This document shows, in pieces, positions 36,416-43,758 of a stretch of DNA of 64,000 nucleotides. A model generated the notes under the pieces. That model was not told where the DNA came from and ran no database searches. It saw only the letters and a list, made by a program, of their open reading frames with translations. The DNA comes from Agrobacterium vitis. GTDB lineage: Bacteria; Pseudomonadota; Alphaproteobacteria; Rhizobiales; Rhizobiaceae. The number at the start of each line of letters is the position of its first letter. Position 1 is the stretch's first letter. The stretch covers positions 310,001-374,000 of the forward strand of contig NZ_JACXXJ020000004.1 in NCBI RefSeq assembly GCF_014926405.1, read 5' to 3'. Both the position numbers and the translations under genes were made by a program.

Positions 36416-37663
36416 ATGAGGCTGTTTCCATTTCATTCCACACATCCTCGGTATGGCCGAGCCATCCTGGCCGCATGCTCGCTTATCCTATGCATGAACG
36501 CGGCGTTTCCCATCTACGGTGCAAGCGTGATCAACACGTCCATGGTCACATCGCTGGGCTGGGATCGCAGTCTCCTCGGGCTGCTCGTGTCCGTCAACAT
36601 GGCCGTTACCGGCATTACAGCGCCGCTCGTCGGATCCGCAGTCAATCGCTTTGGTGCACGCCTCGTGCTGATCGCAGGCAGCCTGTTGTTGCTGCTTGGA
36701 GCGAGCGCAATGGCTTTCTGGGTTGAAAAGCCCTGGCAGGTCGTCGTTGCATTTGGCATCCTCATGGGCTTGGCCATGAGTGCTGGTGGTTTCGTTGCCA
36801 ATCAGGCTTGTGTCGCAGCCTGGTTTGATAAAAAGCGGGCTCGGGCCTTTGCGGTGCTTTATGCCACAATGGGCGTTGGCGGTTTTGTTGCGGCACCGCT
36901 GATTAGCCGGTCCATTGCCCTTAGCGATTGGCGCGCCGGATGGCTGGTCTTCATCGGTGCCGGAGCCTTGGCTTTGTTTCTGGCAATCTTCGTTGTGCGC
37001 GATACGCCACCGGGCGCAAGCGATGCCAATGTTGCGAAATTCGCACAATTCGATGCTTCGGGAGATCAAAAGGGCTCGGTCTACAAATCACCGGCACTGT
37101 GGCTGGTGATCACATGCATTGTCACGGCTGGTGCCGGATGTTCATTCTATATCGCCCATGGCTTGGCGCTTCTGCATGATTCCAGCTTTGCCCCGACGGA
37201 TGCTGCAGCATCACTATCCTTGATGGCCGCCTCGACCTTGCTGGGCAACTTCGCCGTTGGAGCCTTCAGTGAGCGTTTGGGAACCCGCAATATTCTCGCG
37301 GCTGGCCTCCTTGTCTTTGCTTTTGGTATATTGACACTCGGTTACGCTCATAATTCAATCATGCTCTATGCCTATGCCGTATTGTTGGGCGCGGGCTATG
37401 GTGCGGTGCAGGTGAGCTCAATGGCCCTGCTGAGCGAAACCTTTGATTCACGGCATTTTGCTGCGGTCTCCGGCTTTGCAATTTCAATGATGACGATCGC
37501 AAGCGCTGTCGCGCCAATCGTTGTCGGACAGTTGTTCGATCACACCCACACCTATATGCCGAGTGTCCTGACCATTGCCGCGCTGAATGGTATTGCCGCA
37601 GTGCTGATGGCCACCAATCGTCGGGCTTTTTTGTCCGGCACCCCCCAGGTACACGCCACCTAA
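36416..37663 (+). CDS. MFS transporter, oxalate/formate- or monocarboxylate-like
   Basis: A 415-residue carrier with 12 predicted membrane segments. The conserved loop NRFGARLVLIAG (about residues 84-95) is the major facilitator loop 2-3 motif, and WFDKKRARAFAVLYATMGVGG (about 143-163) is typical of the OFA/MCT group. I chose ATG 36416, preceded by AAGAGG, over an upstream ATG at 36365 that would add unrelated residues. Divergent from a monooxygenase operon, it is a good candidate for uptake of the aromatic or carboxylic substrate. Confidence 0.88.
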   Translation: MRLFPFHSTHPRYGRAILAACSLILCMNAAFPIYGASVINTSMVTSLGWDRSLLGLLVSVNMAVTGITAPLVGSAVNRFGARLVLIAGSLLLLLGASAMAFWVEKPWQVVVAFGILMGLAMSAGGFVANQACVAAWFDKKRARAFAVLYATMGVGGFVAAPLISRSIALSDWRAGWLVFIGAGALALFLAIFVVRDTPPGASDANVAKFAQFDASGDQKGSVYKSPALWLVITCIVTAGAGCSFYIAHGLALLHDSSFAPTDAAASLSLMAASTLLGNFAVGAFSERLGTRNILAAGLLVFAFGILTLGYAHNSIMLYAYAVLLGAGYGAVQVSSMALLSETFDSRHFAAVSGFAISMMTIASAVAPIVVGQLFDHTHTYMPSVLTIAALNGIAAVLMATNRRAFLSGTPQVHAT

Positions 37664-38025
37664 ATGGTTGAGGGGCGGCGCCCGCGCCCGCCCGGCCTTA
37701 CAGGCGTGGTTACGCACTCGTAACGGGATCAGGTTGCGATGAAAGAACAGGAGAAGGTCGACGGTGGCGAAAGCCATGTCGGCCTTCTCCTGTTTGGGCA
37801 GGCCACTTCCACGGAACCCTATTCTGCTGAGTGCCGACACAACCCCATGCCAATCAAACTGGTTGAAGCCTCGACACCACAACCGTGCTTGATAACCCCA
37901 TCCGACCTTCATTGGTTTGCCGCTTGCTCCGAGCATTTCGAGGAGCTGAATGAACAGCTGCGTCACTTTTTGATGTTTGTCATGAACCGTCAAAACCCTA
38001 TCGCTGCATGTCATCCACAAAGAAA
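37664..38025. other. Intergenic region with a long hairpin
   Basis: No gene is supported. A GC-rich, partly self-complementary tract lies at 37670-37700, and a long hairpin with a GAAA loop at 37746-37794. The remainder has no recognisable coding sequence. Confidence 0.5.
37746..37794 (+). ncRNA. Long hairpin with GAAA tetraloop, possible structured RNA
   Basis: The outer 12-bp stem is AACAGGAGAAGG / CCTTCTCCTGTT. The stem continues inward with about six further pairs including wobbles, one bulged G, then a 4-bp stem TGGC / GCCA closing a GAAA tetraloop (37769-37772). This gives about 22 paired positions. The GNRA loop appears only on the plus strand. It is not followed by a T-run, so it does not look like a simple terminator. 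No homologous RNA family is recognised. Confidence 0.35.
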
Positions 38026-38051
38026 AACCGCCGCTCTTGCGAGCGGCGGTT
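38026..38051 (-). terminator. Rho-independent terminator for the SRPBCC gene
   Basis: An 11-bp stem, AACCGCCGCTC / GAGCGGCGGTT, with a 4-base loop. On the minus strand a TTTTTCTTT tract follows the stem. It lies 33 bases beyond the SRPBCC stop. Confidence 0.85.
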
Positions 38052-38084
38052 CAAATGACCCGGTATTGAAATCCTGTTCAGATC

Positions 38085-38513
38085 TCAGGCTTCTTCAAAC
38101 TTGTCCTTCAGCCCCTGCAAGGCACCGGAGATGTCGCTGCCAATTCCTTTTTCTGCCATTTCCTGGATCGCACTCGGCACGTCAACAGCAATGCTATACT
38201 CAACTTTAGAGCCCGCACCTGACTCACCCACAACGAATGTCGCCAGAAACCCTTCAAGCTTCGGCGCACCTGGAGGCAGATCCTGGTTCGGAACCATTTC
38301 GTAAGCAAGTGTGCGCTTTTCATTGTCAAGCACAGCAATGCGATCAAGGATGGTGTTGCCGCGCTTCATCTTGACAATGCGCTCACCCTTGGCTGGCCCC
38401 GGAGCCGTAGATTCAATATGGGGCTGCCAAGCATGAAAATTGTAAAAATCGCTGATGAACGTCCAGACTTCCGCAGCGGGTGCCTTCAATTCGACTGACT
38501 GAGATAGTTTCAT
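38085..38513 (-). CDS. SRPBCC (START/Bet v1-like) family protein
   Basis: A 142-residue protein starting KLSQSVELKAPAAEVWTFISDFYNFHAWQP, typical of the polyketide-cyclase/PYR-like SRPBCC fold. It forms a hydrophobic pocket for a small organic ligand. ATG 38513 has GGGAG upstream; the longer frame is not family-like. It follows the CoA-transferase gene on the same strand after 112 bases and ends in a good terminator. Its function, possibly binding or cyclising an aromatic or lipid-like intermediate, is unknown. Confidence 0.85.
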   Translation of the reverse strand: MKLSQSVELKAPAAEVWTFISDFYNFHAWQPHIESTAPGPAKGERIVKMKRGNTILDRIAVLDNEKRTLAYEMVPNQDLPPGAPKLEGFLATFVVGESGAGSKVEYSIAVDVPSAIQEMAEKGIGSDISGALQGLKDKFEEA

Positions 38514-38625
38514 TGTCTTCTCCCTTGTTATTTCCGTCCCGGAACGAAACGGAAGATTAAAAAAATCGTCCCCACCTTTGTTCACGCCACCGCCTGATAC
38601 CGACCCAATGGCGGCATCAGGCCGC

Positions 38626-40011
38626 TCACATCGCCTCTAGTGATTGTGCAAATGTGATGTCGATCGGTGTCAGCGCACGAATTTCATCTGGCGTGAATCC
38701 TTCTGCAATCGCAGTCACTTCAAAGCCATTTCCCTGACGCACCAGCAGCGCAAGGTCAGTCACCACCGTATCGACACACGCAAGCGCGCTGAGCGGATAG
38801 GAGCATTCGCGCACAAATTTTGGCTTACCCTTGCCATCGCAATGTTCCATGAGAACGATAACCTTGCTCCCGGACGACGCGAGATCCATAGCGCCGCCAA
38901 TGCCGCCACCGGACTGGCCCGGTACGGCCCAATTGGCGAGATCACCCTTTTCACTGACCTGATAGGCCCCCAAAAGAATCGCGGACAGCTTTCCTGATCG
39001 CGCAATTTCAAAGGAGGCTACGCTGTCGAACAAGGCACCACCGGGTCGCATTTTGATGAAGTTTCCTGCCGCATCGAAAAAATCGACATCGAATTGCGTA
39101 GGATCCTGCAGCAGATCGTAACCGAGAGCCCCATTCTCCGCGTGAAGAAAGATGGATTTGTCCTGCGTGTGCGCAGCCACCAGCGTGGGCAGGCCTGAGC
39201 CAAGATTGACATAGGCACCTTCGGGCAAGAGTACAGCAGCACGTTTTGCCATATTCGTCCGGGTTAAGGCTGGTTTGCCGAAATATTCCCGCCCACTCTC
39301 AGGCGCACGGCGGCCCATCCGGCCCGCAGGGGCCGGATATTTGGCAACCGTCTGCACGACGCGCGAAACAAAAATCCCCGGCAAGCCGACGCGTTCGGGC
39401 GAGATTTCGCCAGCTTCAACAATGTGCTCCACCTCAACGATGGTCAATTTCGCCGCCCTGGCAAAGCTGGCATGAAAATGCGCACTGCTGCCGCGAAATT
39501 CGACATTGCCGAAACGGTCAGCGCGGTATCCACGGATCAGCGCAACATCAACGGGCAGAGCATGTTCGAGAACATAATCCCGCTCGCCAAAGCGCCGTAC
39601 TTCCTTGCCGTCCTGAAGAGGAGTTCCGACAGTGACGGGGCTATAGAAAGCAGGCAAACCGGCACCCGCCGCCCGCAGTCTCTCCACGAGAATGCCCTGT
39701 GGCACCATCTCAAGTGCAATCTCGCCTGCCGCAATCTTTTCCTCTTCCGGCGAAGGCATGCCCGGACGGACAGAGAAAGACAGAACAAGCCTGCTCACCT
39801 GACCGTTCTGAACAAGTATCTGCGGGCGAAAATCGCCTCCTGCACCCAGAGAATTCGCGATGATGGCGAGATTCTTGGCCCCTTGTGCCTGCAACGCCAA
39901 CACCAGGCTGTTGGGATAGGAATGGCCAACGCCAAAGCCAGCAATTGCAATCGATGCGCCGTCCTTGATATCCGCAACAGCGTCACTGGTACTTTCGAAG
40001 ACCTTGTTCAA
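38626..40011 (-). CDS. Single-chain 3-oxoacid-type CoA-transferase (fused alpha and beta)
   Basis: A 461-residue protein joining both family I CoA-transferase subunits. The alpha-like half spans residues 1 to about 240 (SIAIAGFGVG near residue 20; SVRPGMPSPEEEKIAAGEI near 80). The beta-like half begins near 254 (AKRAAVLLPEGAYVNLGSGLP) and has the catalytic glutamate motif AENGALGY near 291-298, then GGIGGAMDLASSGSKVIV. The start is TTG 40011 with AGGAGG upstream. These enzymes move CoA from succinyl-CoA or acetyl-CoA to a free acid. The fusion is less common than separate subunits. It precedes the DUF35/thiolase-like pair, suggesting it activates their substrate. Confidence 0.88.
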   Translation of the reverse strand: MNKVFESTSDAVADIKDGASIAIAGFGVGHSYPNSLVLALQAQGAKNLAIIANSLGAGGDFRPQILVQNGQVSRLVLSFSVRPGMPSPEEEKIAAGEIALEMVPQGILVERLRAAGAGLPAFYSPVTVGTPLQDGKEVRRFGERDYVLEHALPVDVALIRGYRADRFGNVEFRGSSAHFHASFARAAKLTIVEVEHIVEAGEISPERVGLPGIFVSRVVQTVAKYPAPAGRMGRRAPESGREYFGKPALTRTNMAKRAAVLLPEGAYVNLGSGLPTLVAAHTQDKSIFLHAENGALGYDLLQDPTQFDVDFFDAAGNFIKMRPGGALFDSVASFEIARSGKLSAILLGAYQVSEKGDLANWAVPGQSGGGIGGAMDLASSGSKVIVLMEHCDGKGKPKFVRECSYPLSALACVDTVVTDLALLVRQGNGFEVTAIAEGFTPDEIRALTPIDITFAQSLEAM

Positions 40012-40052
40012 TGCCTCCTCCTTCCACTACATCTAAAATTGAATTCGGCAAA

Positions 40053-40475
40053 TCAGGCCGGTGTGAATCGTGGGAGAGCGGTGGCGTCGCTGCTATTGTG
40101 AAACACGACCTTTACGCGCTGACCTATGCGCAGCGTTTCCCGGCTATAGTCGACGAGGTTACTGAGCATGCGCACGCCCTCATCAAGGTCGATCAGCGCA
40201 AGAATGTAGCCCGGCGTCTCACGATAGGCACCCTCACCTTTCATGACGTCCGTGAAGCTATAGATTTCGCCCAAGCCGGACGCTTCACGCCAGTCAAGCT
40301 CAAAGCTACCGCACGCGGTGCAGAATGCTTTTGGATACCAAACCGGCTTCGCACAATGCGTACAGAACGGCAGCAGCAGCTTGCCTTTCCGGGCATTCGT
40401 CCAGAATGGTTCTGTTTCCGGGAAAACCACCGGAACAGGAATGGGAAGCGCTTGCGCTTCTTGACGGTCTTCCAT
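40053..40475 (-). CDS. DUF35 OB-fold / rubredoxin-like zinc-ribbon protein
   Basis: A 140-residue protein. The N-terminal zinc ribbon CTHCAKPVWYPKAFCTACGS (about residues 36-55) has two CxxC pairs, followed by an OB-fold (LGEIYSFTDVMKGEG). DUF35 proteins form complexes with thiolase-fold partners. The start ATG overlaps the thiolase-like stop by one base, so the two should be made together. In steroid-side-chain degradation a DUF35 partner is required by the Ltp2 aldolase, the closest functional analogy. Confidence 0.87.
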   Translation of the reverse strand: MEDRQEAQALPIPVPVVFPETEPFWTNARKGKLLLPFCTHCAKPVWYPKAFCTACGSFELDWREASGLGEIYSFTDVMKGEGAYRETPGYILALIDLDEGVRMLSNLVDYSRETLRIGQRVKVVFHNSSDATALPRFTPA

Positions 40476-41626
40476 CACGCGTCCTCCTGACCCAACACCA
40501 GCGTAACGCTGGCGTGCCGCGACATGCCGCCGCCGGTTCCGTGCGCCAGTGCTATGGTGCAGTTTTTAACCTGTGTATTTGGATTGGCTTCGCCCCGCAG
40601 CTGGCGCACCGCTTCGATGGTTCGCACCATACCGCCTTGATAGCCAGGATGGTTGTTGCAGAGGCCGCCGCCATCGGTGTTGATCGGGAGCAGGCCATCA
40701 AGCCCCAGCGCGCCGCTGGCAACGAATGCACCACCCTCACCTTTCGCGCAAAAGCCGAGATCCTCCAAAGTCATAATGACTGTGATTGTGAAGGAGTCAT
40801 AAATCGAGGCATAGCGAACGTCTCGAGGGCTGACACCCGCCTCAATGAATGCACGGGGTCCTGAAAGCGCCGCTGCCGTGCTGGCAAAATCGCTTGGGCC
40901 ATCTCCACCATGCCGGATCGCTTCGGCATGACCCAAAAGCTTCACGCTCTGGCGCTTCAAGCTGCGCGCAATTTCAGGAGCAACAAGAACAAGAGCGCCG
41001 CCACCATCGGTCACGACGCAGCAATCGAGCCGATGAAGGGGATCCGCAATGATTGGTGAATTGACAACATCGTCGATTGAAACGGGCTTGCGCAACAACG
41101 CATTTGGATTGTGTTGCGCATAGGCCGCCGCCGCAACTTTGACGGCGGCGAGCTGCTCTGCCGTCGTGCCGTATTCATGCATATGCCGACGCGCAGCCAG
41201 CGCATAAATGGCCGCATTGGTTTCGCCATAGACTGTCTCGAAGGGGAACTCCGGGGTATCCGCAGTATGCTTGGCACCGCGAATAACACCCCGCACCTTG
41301 GCCCCTTGCGTGACAAGGGCAACCTTGCACTTTCCTGCGGCAATGGCAGCAGCGGCATGGCCGACATGCGCCATATAGGAGGAGCCACCGGTAAAGGTGG
41401 AATCGATGTAGTTCAATCTCAGGCCGAGATATTCGGCCATGGAAATGCCACCGAACCCCAACTGACCATTGCTGAAATAACCATCCACGTCTTTGATGGA
41501 CAGGCCTGCGTCATCAAGTGCGCCCATCGCACATTCTGCGTGGATTTGCTGCACGGAATGGTCAGGCAGATTACGGCCCGGATGCTCGTAGGCCCCAACA
41601 ATGAAGGCCTTGCCACGGATACTCAT
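40475..41626 (-). CDS. Thiolase-fold (SCP-x/Ltp2-like) protein lacking the catalytic cysteine
   Basis: A 383-residue thiolase-superfamily protein. The place of the nucleophilic cysteine reads STFTGGSSYMAH (about residues 81-92), with no Cys. The C-terminal cysteine motif is also replaced (LAHGTGGGMSRH). The YDSFTIT segment near residue 270 carries a Tyr comparable to the catalytic Tyr of Ltp2-type aldolases, and NTDGGGLCNNHPG replaces the usual GHP. I chose ATG 41626, with GGGGAG upstream. It is coupled to DUF35. I infer a retro-aldolase or non-thiolytic condensing enzyme rather than a thiolase. Confidence 0.85.
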   Translation of the reverse strand: MSIRGKAFIVGAYEHPGRNLPDHSVQQIHAECAMGALDDAGLSIKDVDGYFSNGQLGFGGISMAEYLGLRLNYIDSTFTGGSSYMAHVGHAAAAIAAGKCKVALVTQGAKVRGVIRGAKHTADTPEFPFETVYGETNAAIYALAARRHMHEYGTTAEQLAAVKVAAAAYAQHNPNALLRKPVSIDDVVNSPIIADPLHRLDCCVVTDGGGALVLVAPEIARSLKRQSVKLLGHAEAIRHGGDGPSDFASTAAALSGPRAFIEAGVSPRDVRYASIYDSFTITVIMTLEDLGFCAKGEGGAFVASGALGLDGLLPINTDGGGLCNNHPGYQGGMVRTIEAVRQLRGEANPNTQVKNCTIALAHGTGGGMSRHASVTLVLGQEDA

Positions 41627-41642
41627 ATCATCTCCCCAATGT

Positions 41643-42398
41643 TTACGCAGGCAAGTGTTTGGTGAACAAACGACCAAAAGCCTCGGGGCTATCATTCAAC
41701 CCAGCATTGCGCAGGCACCACCAGAGCATTGCCTGATTGCTGGTCAGCACAGGCACACCAAGATCACGCTCAAGCGTGGCGACGATATCGATGACGCGAA
41801 TGGCCGTGCAGCTGAGGAAGTAAACGTCGGCACCGCAACCTGCATGGTCCAGCGCCCAGCGATACCATTGCCCCGGCTCCACCGACGACATCGCCTTGCC
41901 TTCATCAAGGTCGCGCCCCACAGCGCGGACCACCTCAAAACCGTGATGTTGGAGAAATGCCGTCTCACGCTCGACGACGGATGAAATATAGGGGGTGATC
42001 AGCGCGATGCGCTTGGCACCGAGAGCCTTGAGGCCTGCAATCACACCGTCTGCGGTGCTGGTCGCAGGCCGCGCCGCAATCTTTTCGATCCGCTGGCGCA
42101 GCATATTGCCCATTTCCACGTCGAACGTTGATACGGCCGTGCAATTGAAGACAATGCGATCGACGCCTGCGTCGCACAGCAAGGGAACTGCACCTTCGAT
42201 TTGCCCCGTCATTCCCAAGAGTTCTTCACGGCTACTGCCGGCGAGCTTGAGCCGGGTCGTCAGGAGCGAAACCCCCTGCGGAAGCATCCGCGTCAGTTCC
42301 GGCTCGGCCACCGGGTTGCTCGACGGCAACAGCATGCCCAAACTCAGACGCCAGCCATAACCTTTGCCCCGCCCCGAATTGGTTTCTGCATTTGCCAT
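41643..42398 (-). CDS. Maleate isomerase / arylmalonate decarboxylase-like (Asp/Glu racemase superfamily)
   Basis: A 251-residue protein. It has two active-site-type cysteines, in VFNCTAVSTFD (near residue 85) and in YFLSCTAIRVID (near 200), as in maleate cis-trans isomerases. It starts with GWRLSLGMLLPSSNPVAEPE, typical of that subgroup. I chose ATG 42398 with CGGGAGCG upstream. It is the first gene of the leftward CoA/aldolase run and divergent from the IclR gene. It probably isomerises or decarboxylates a dicarboxylic ring-cleavage product. Confidence 0.85.
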   Translation of the reverse strand: MANAETNSGRGKGYGWRLSLGMLLPSSNPVAEPELTRMLPQGVSLLTTRLKLAGSSREELLGMTGQIEGAVPLLCDAGVDRIVFNCTAVSTFDVEMGNMLRQRIEKIAARPATSTADGVIAGLKALGAKRIALITPYISSVVERETAFLQHHGFEVVRAVGRDLDEGKAMSSVEPGQWYRWALDHAGCGADVYFLSCTAIRVIDIVATLERDLGVPVLTSNQAMLWWCLRNAGLNDSPEAFGRLFTKHLPA

Positions 42399-42580
42399 GT
42401 TCGCTCCCGGAATAGACATGCGCTTGACGGCGCACCAATGGGCGTATTTCTGACCGTGACACGGCCTAGAGCCAACTCCCATGTGGCGCTCGTCCGCCTG
42501 GTGTCTGACCCATCCAATCCACAAAAGTTGCCGTTATGGGCACCGTCCGCTCTTGAGCGCAAAGCATATTGACAGACGTT

Positions 42581-42598
42581 AAAATGAGTGCCCATTTT
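42581..42598. promoter_or_regulatory. Candidate operator upstream of an IclR gene
   Basis: Inverted repeat AAAATG-N6-CATTTT, 20 bases before the IclR start and in the divergent region with the maleate-isomerase-like gene. The position suits autoregulation and control of the leftward operon. Confidence 0.45.
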
Positions 42599-42618
42599 GA
42601 CGCGGGAGGAATAACAAC

Positions 42619-43476
42619 ATGTCAGAAAACATCAGAGCTTTGTCCCGTGGACTCAATGTGCTTGAGTTTCTCAGCGAAACCGGCGGCGCGACCAGACAGG
42701 CCACGGTTGCCCATTTCGGGCTCTCGCGACCCACGATCTATCGTTTACTCGGTACCCTTGAAAAAAGCGGCCTTATCTCGCTTGGTGACGATGGTGTCTA
42801 TCGACCGACCATTGCTACGCGCGCCCTCAAGGAAGGGTTGACGGATGACGTATGGGCGCTCTGGGCGGCTGAGCCCATTCTGCTCGAGTTACAAAAGGAA
42901 GTGGTCTGGACCAGTGAGATCACCACCTTCGATGCTTACAGCTGTACAATGCTCAAGCGCGATACAACCCACTCACTAAACCCCTATCATATCAACCTGC
43001 TGGATTTTGATGACAACCACCGATCAATGCTGACAAGTGCATGCGGTCTTGCCTATTTGGCCTTCTGCCCCCAACAACAGCGGGCGCAGATTCTCGATCA
43101 TCTCGGACATTTTGGCGATCGGACCCATTCCGATAGTCAGCGGCCCGATAGTCAGCGAGGTGCCGGTGCCCACACTCGAAATTTGATCAACAAAGTTATT
43201 AGTGATGGTTACGCTGTCGAGCAACGAAACTCGTATCCACTGATCGCGGCCATCGCCGTTCCCATTCGTTATGACAATCGTGTGCTTGCATGTCTGAGCA
43301 TTGTTTGGCTTCCGCGTGCTGTAAAGCTGCAGGATGGCATCACTCAGTTTTTACCGGCTCTCAAGCGAGCACAATCTTTCATTGAACAAAAGCTCCTGGA
43401 CGATGCATCAATTGAATATGATACGAATTTTACTGCCAAATATGTCCATCATGAGCAACAGCACGAGCTGATTTAA
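42619..43476 (+). CDS. IclR family transcriptional regulator
   Basis: A 285-residue IclR protein. The winged helix lies at about residues 8-60 (GLNVLEFLSETGGATRQATVAHFGLSRPTIYRLLGTLEKSGLI). The effector domain ends with a conserved VPIRYDNRVLACLSIVW near 214-230. A GGGAGG lies before the ATG. It is divergent from the maleate-isomerase/aldolase/CoA-transferase run and probably represses or activates it. A close relative is at 49629-50495 (shared arrangement RALxRGxxVLxxL at the N-terminus). Confidence 0.92.
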   Translation: MSENIRALSRGLNVLEFLSETGGATRQATVAHFGLSRPTIYRLLGTLEKSGLISLGDDGVYRPTIATRALKEGLTDDVWALWAAEPILLELQKEVVWTSEITTFDAYSCTMLKRDTTHSLNPYHINLLDFDDNHRSMLTSACGLAYLAFCPQQQRAQILDHLGHFGDRTHSDSQRPDSQRGAGAHTRNLINKVISDGYAVEQRNSYPLIAAIAVPIRYDNRVLACLSIVWLPRAVKLQDGITQFLPALKRAQSFIEQKLLDDASIEYDTNFTAKYVHHEQQHELI

Positions 43477-43541
43477 TCGAAATCCTATCCGTTTATTTTT
43501 TAAGTTTCAGGCAATAATCGAGGCAAGACACAAAACCAAAA

Positions 43542-43570
43542 TCGTCGTCTGGCGGTAAACCGGACGACGA
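43542..43570 (-). terminator. Terminator for the TonB-receptor-like gene
   Basis: An 11-bp stem with one wobble (left arm starting 43542, right arm ending 43570), of the form TCGTCGTCTGG / CCGGACGACGA. On the minus strand it is followed by TTTTGGTTTTG. It lies about 190 bases after the minus-strand stop, with no gene between. Confidence 0.6.
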
Positions 43571-43758
43571 AAAATAGTCTCTCGGAATGCGAACATTCAG
43601 CAATCAGAAGCTTATATGAGGCGGCTTTGGGCCGCATTCGTTATCGAAGCGTGCACGTCTTCGCATGCCGGAAAATTGGTGCAACGTCACGCGGAATTGC
43701 ACTCACCTCACGTTGAGAATGCACTTTCCGACGTGTCAAATTGCGGTGTTTATAACCG

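Noticed and set aside
37484..38020. 178-codon minus-strand frame overlapping the end of the MFS gene
   Set aside because: It is antisense to clear MFS coding sequence and spans the long hairpin; no family features.
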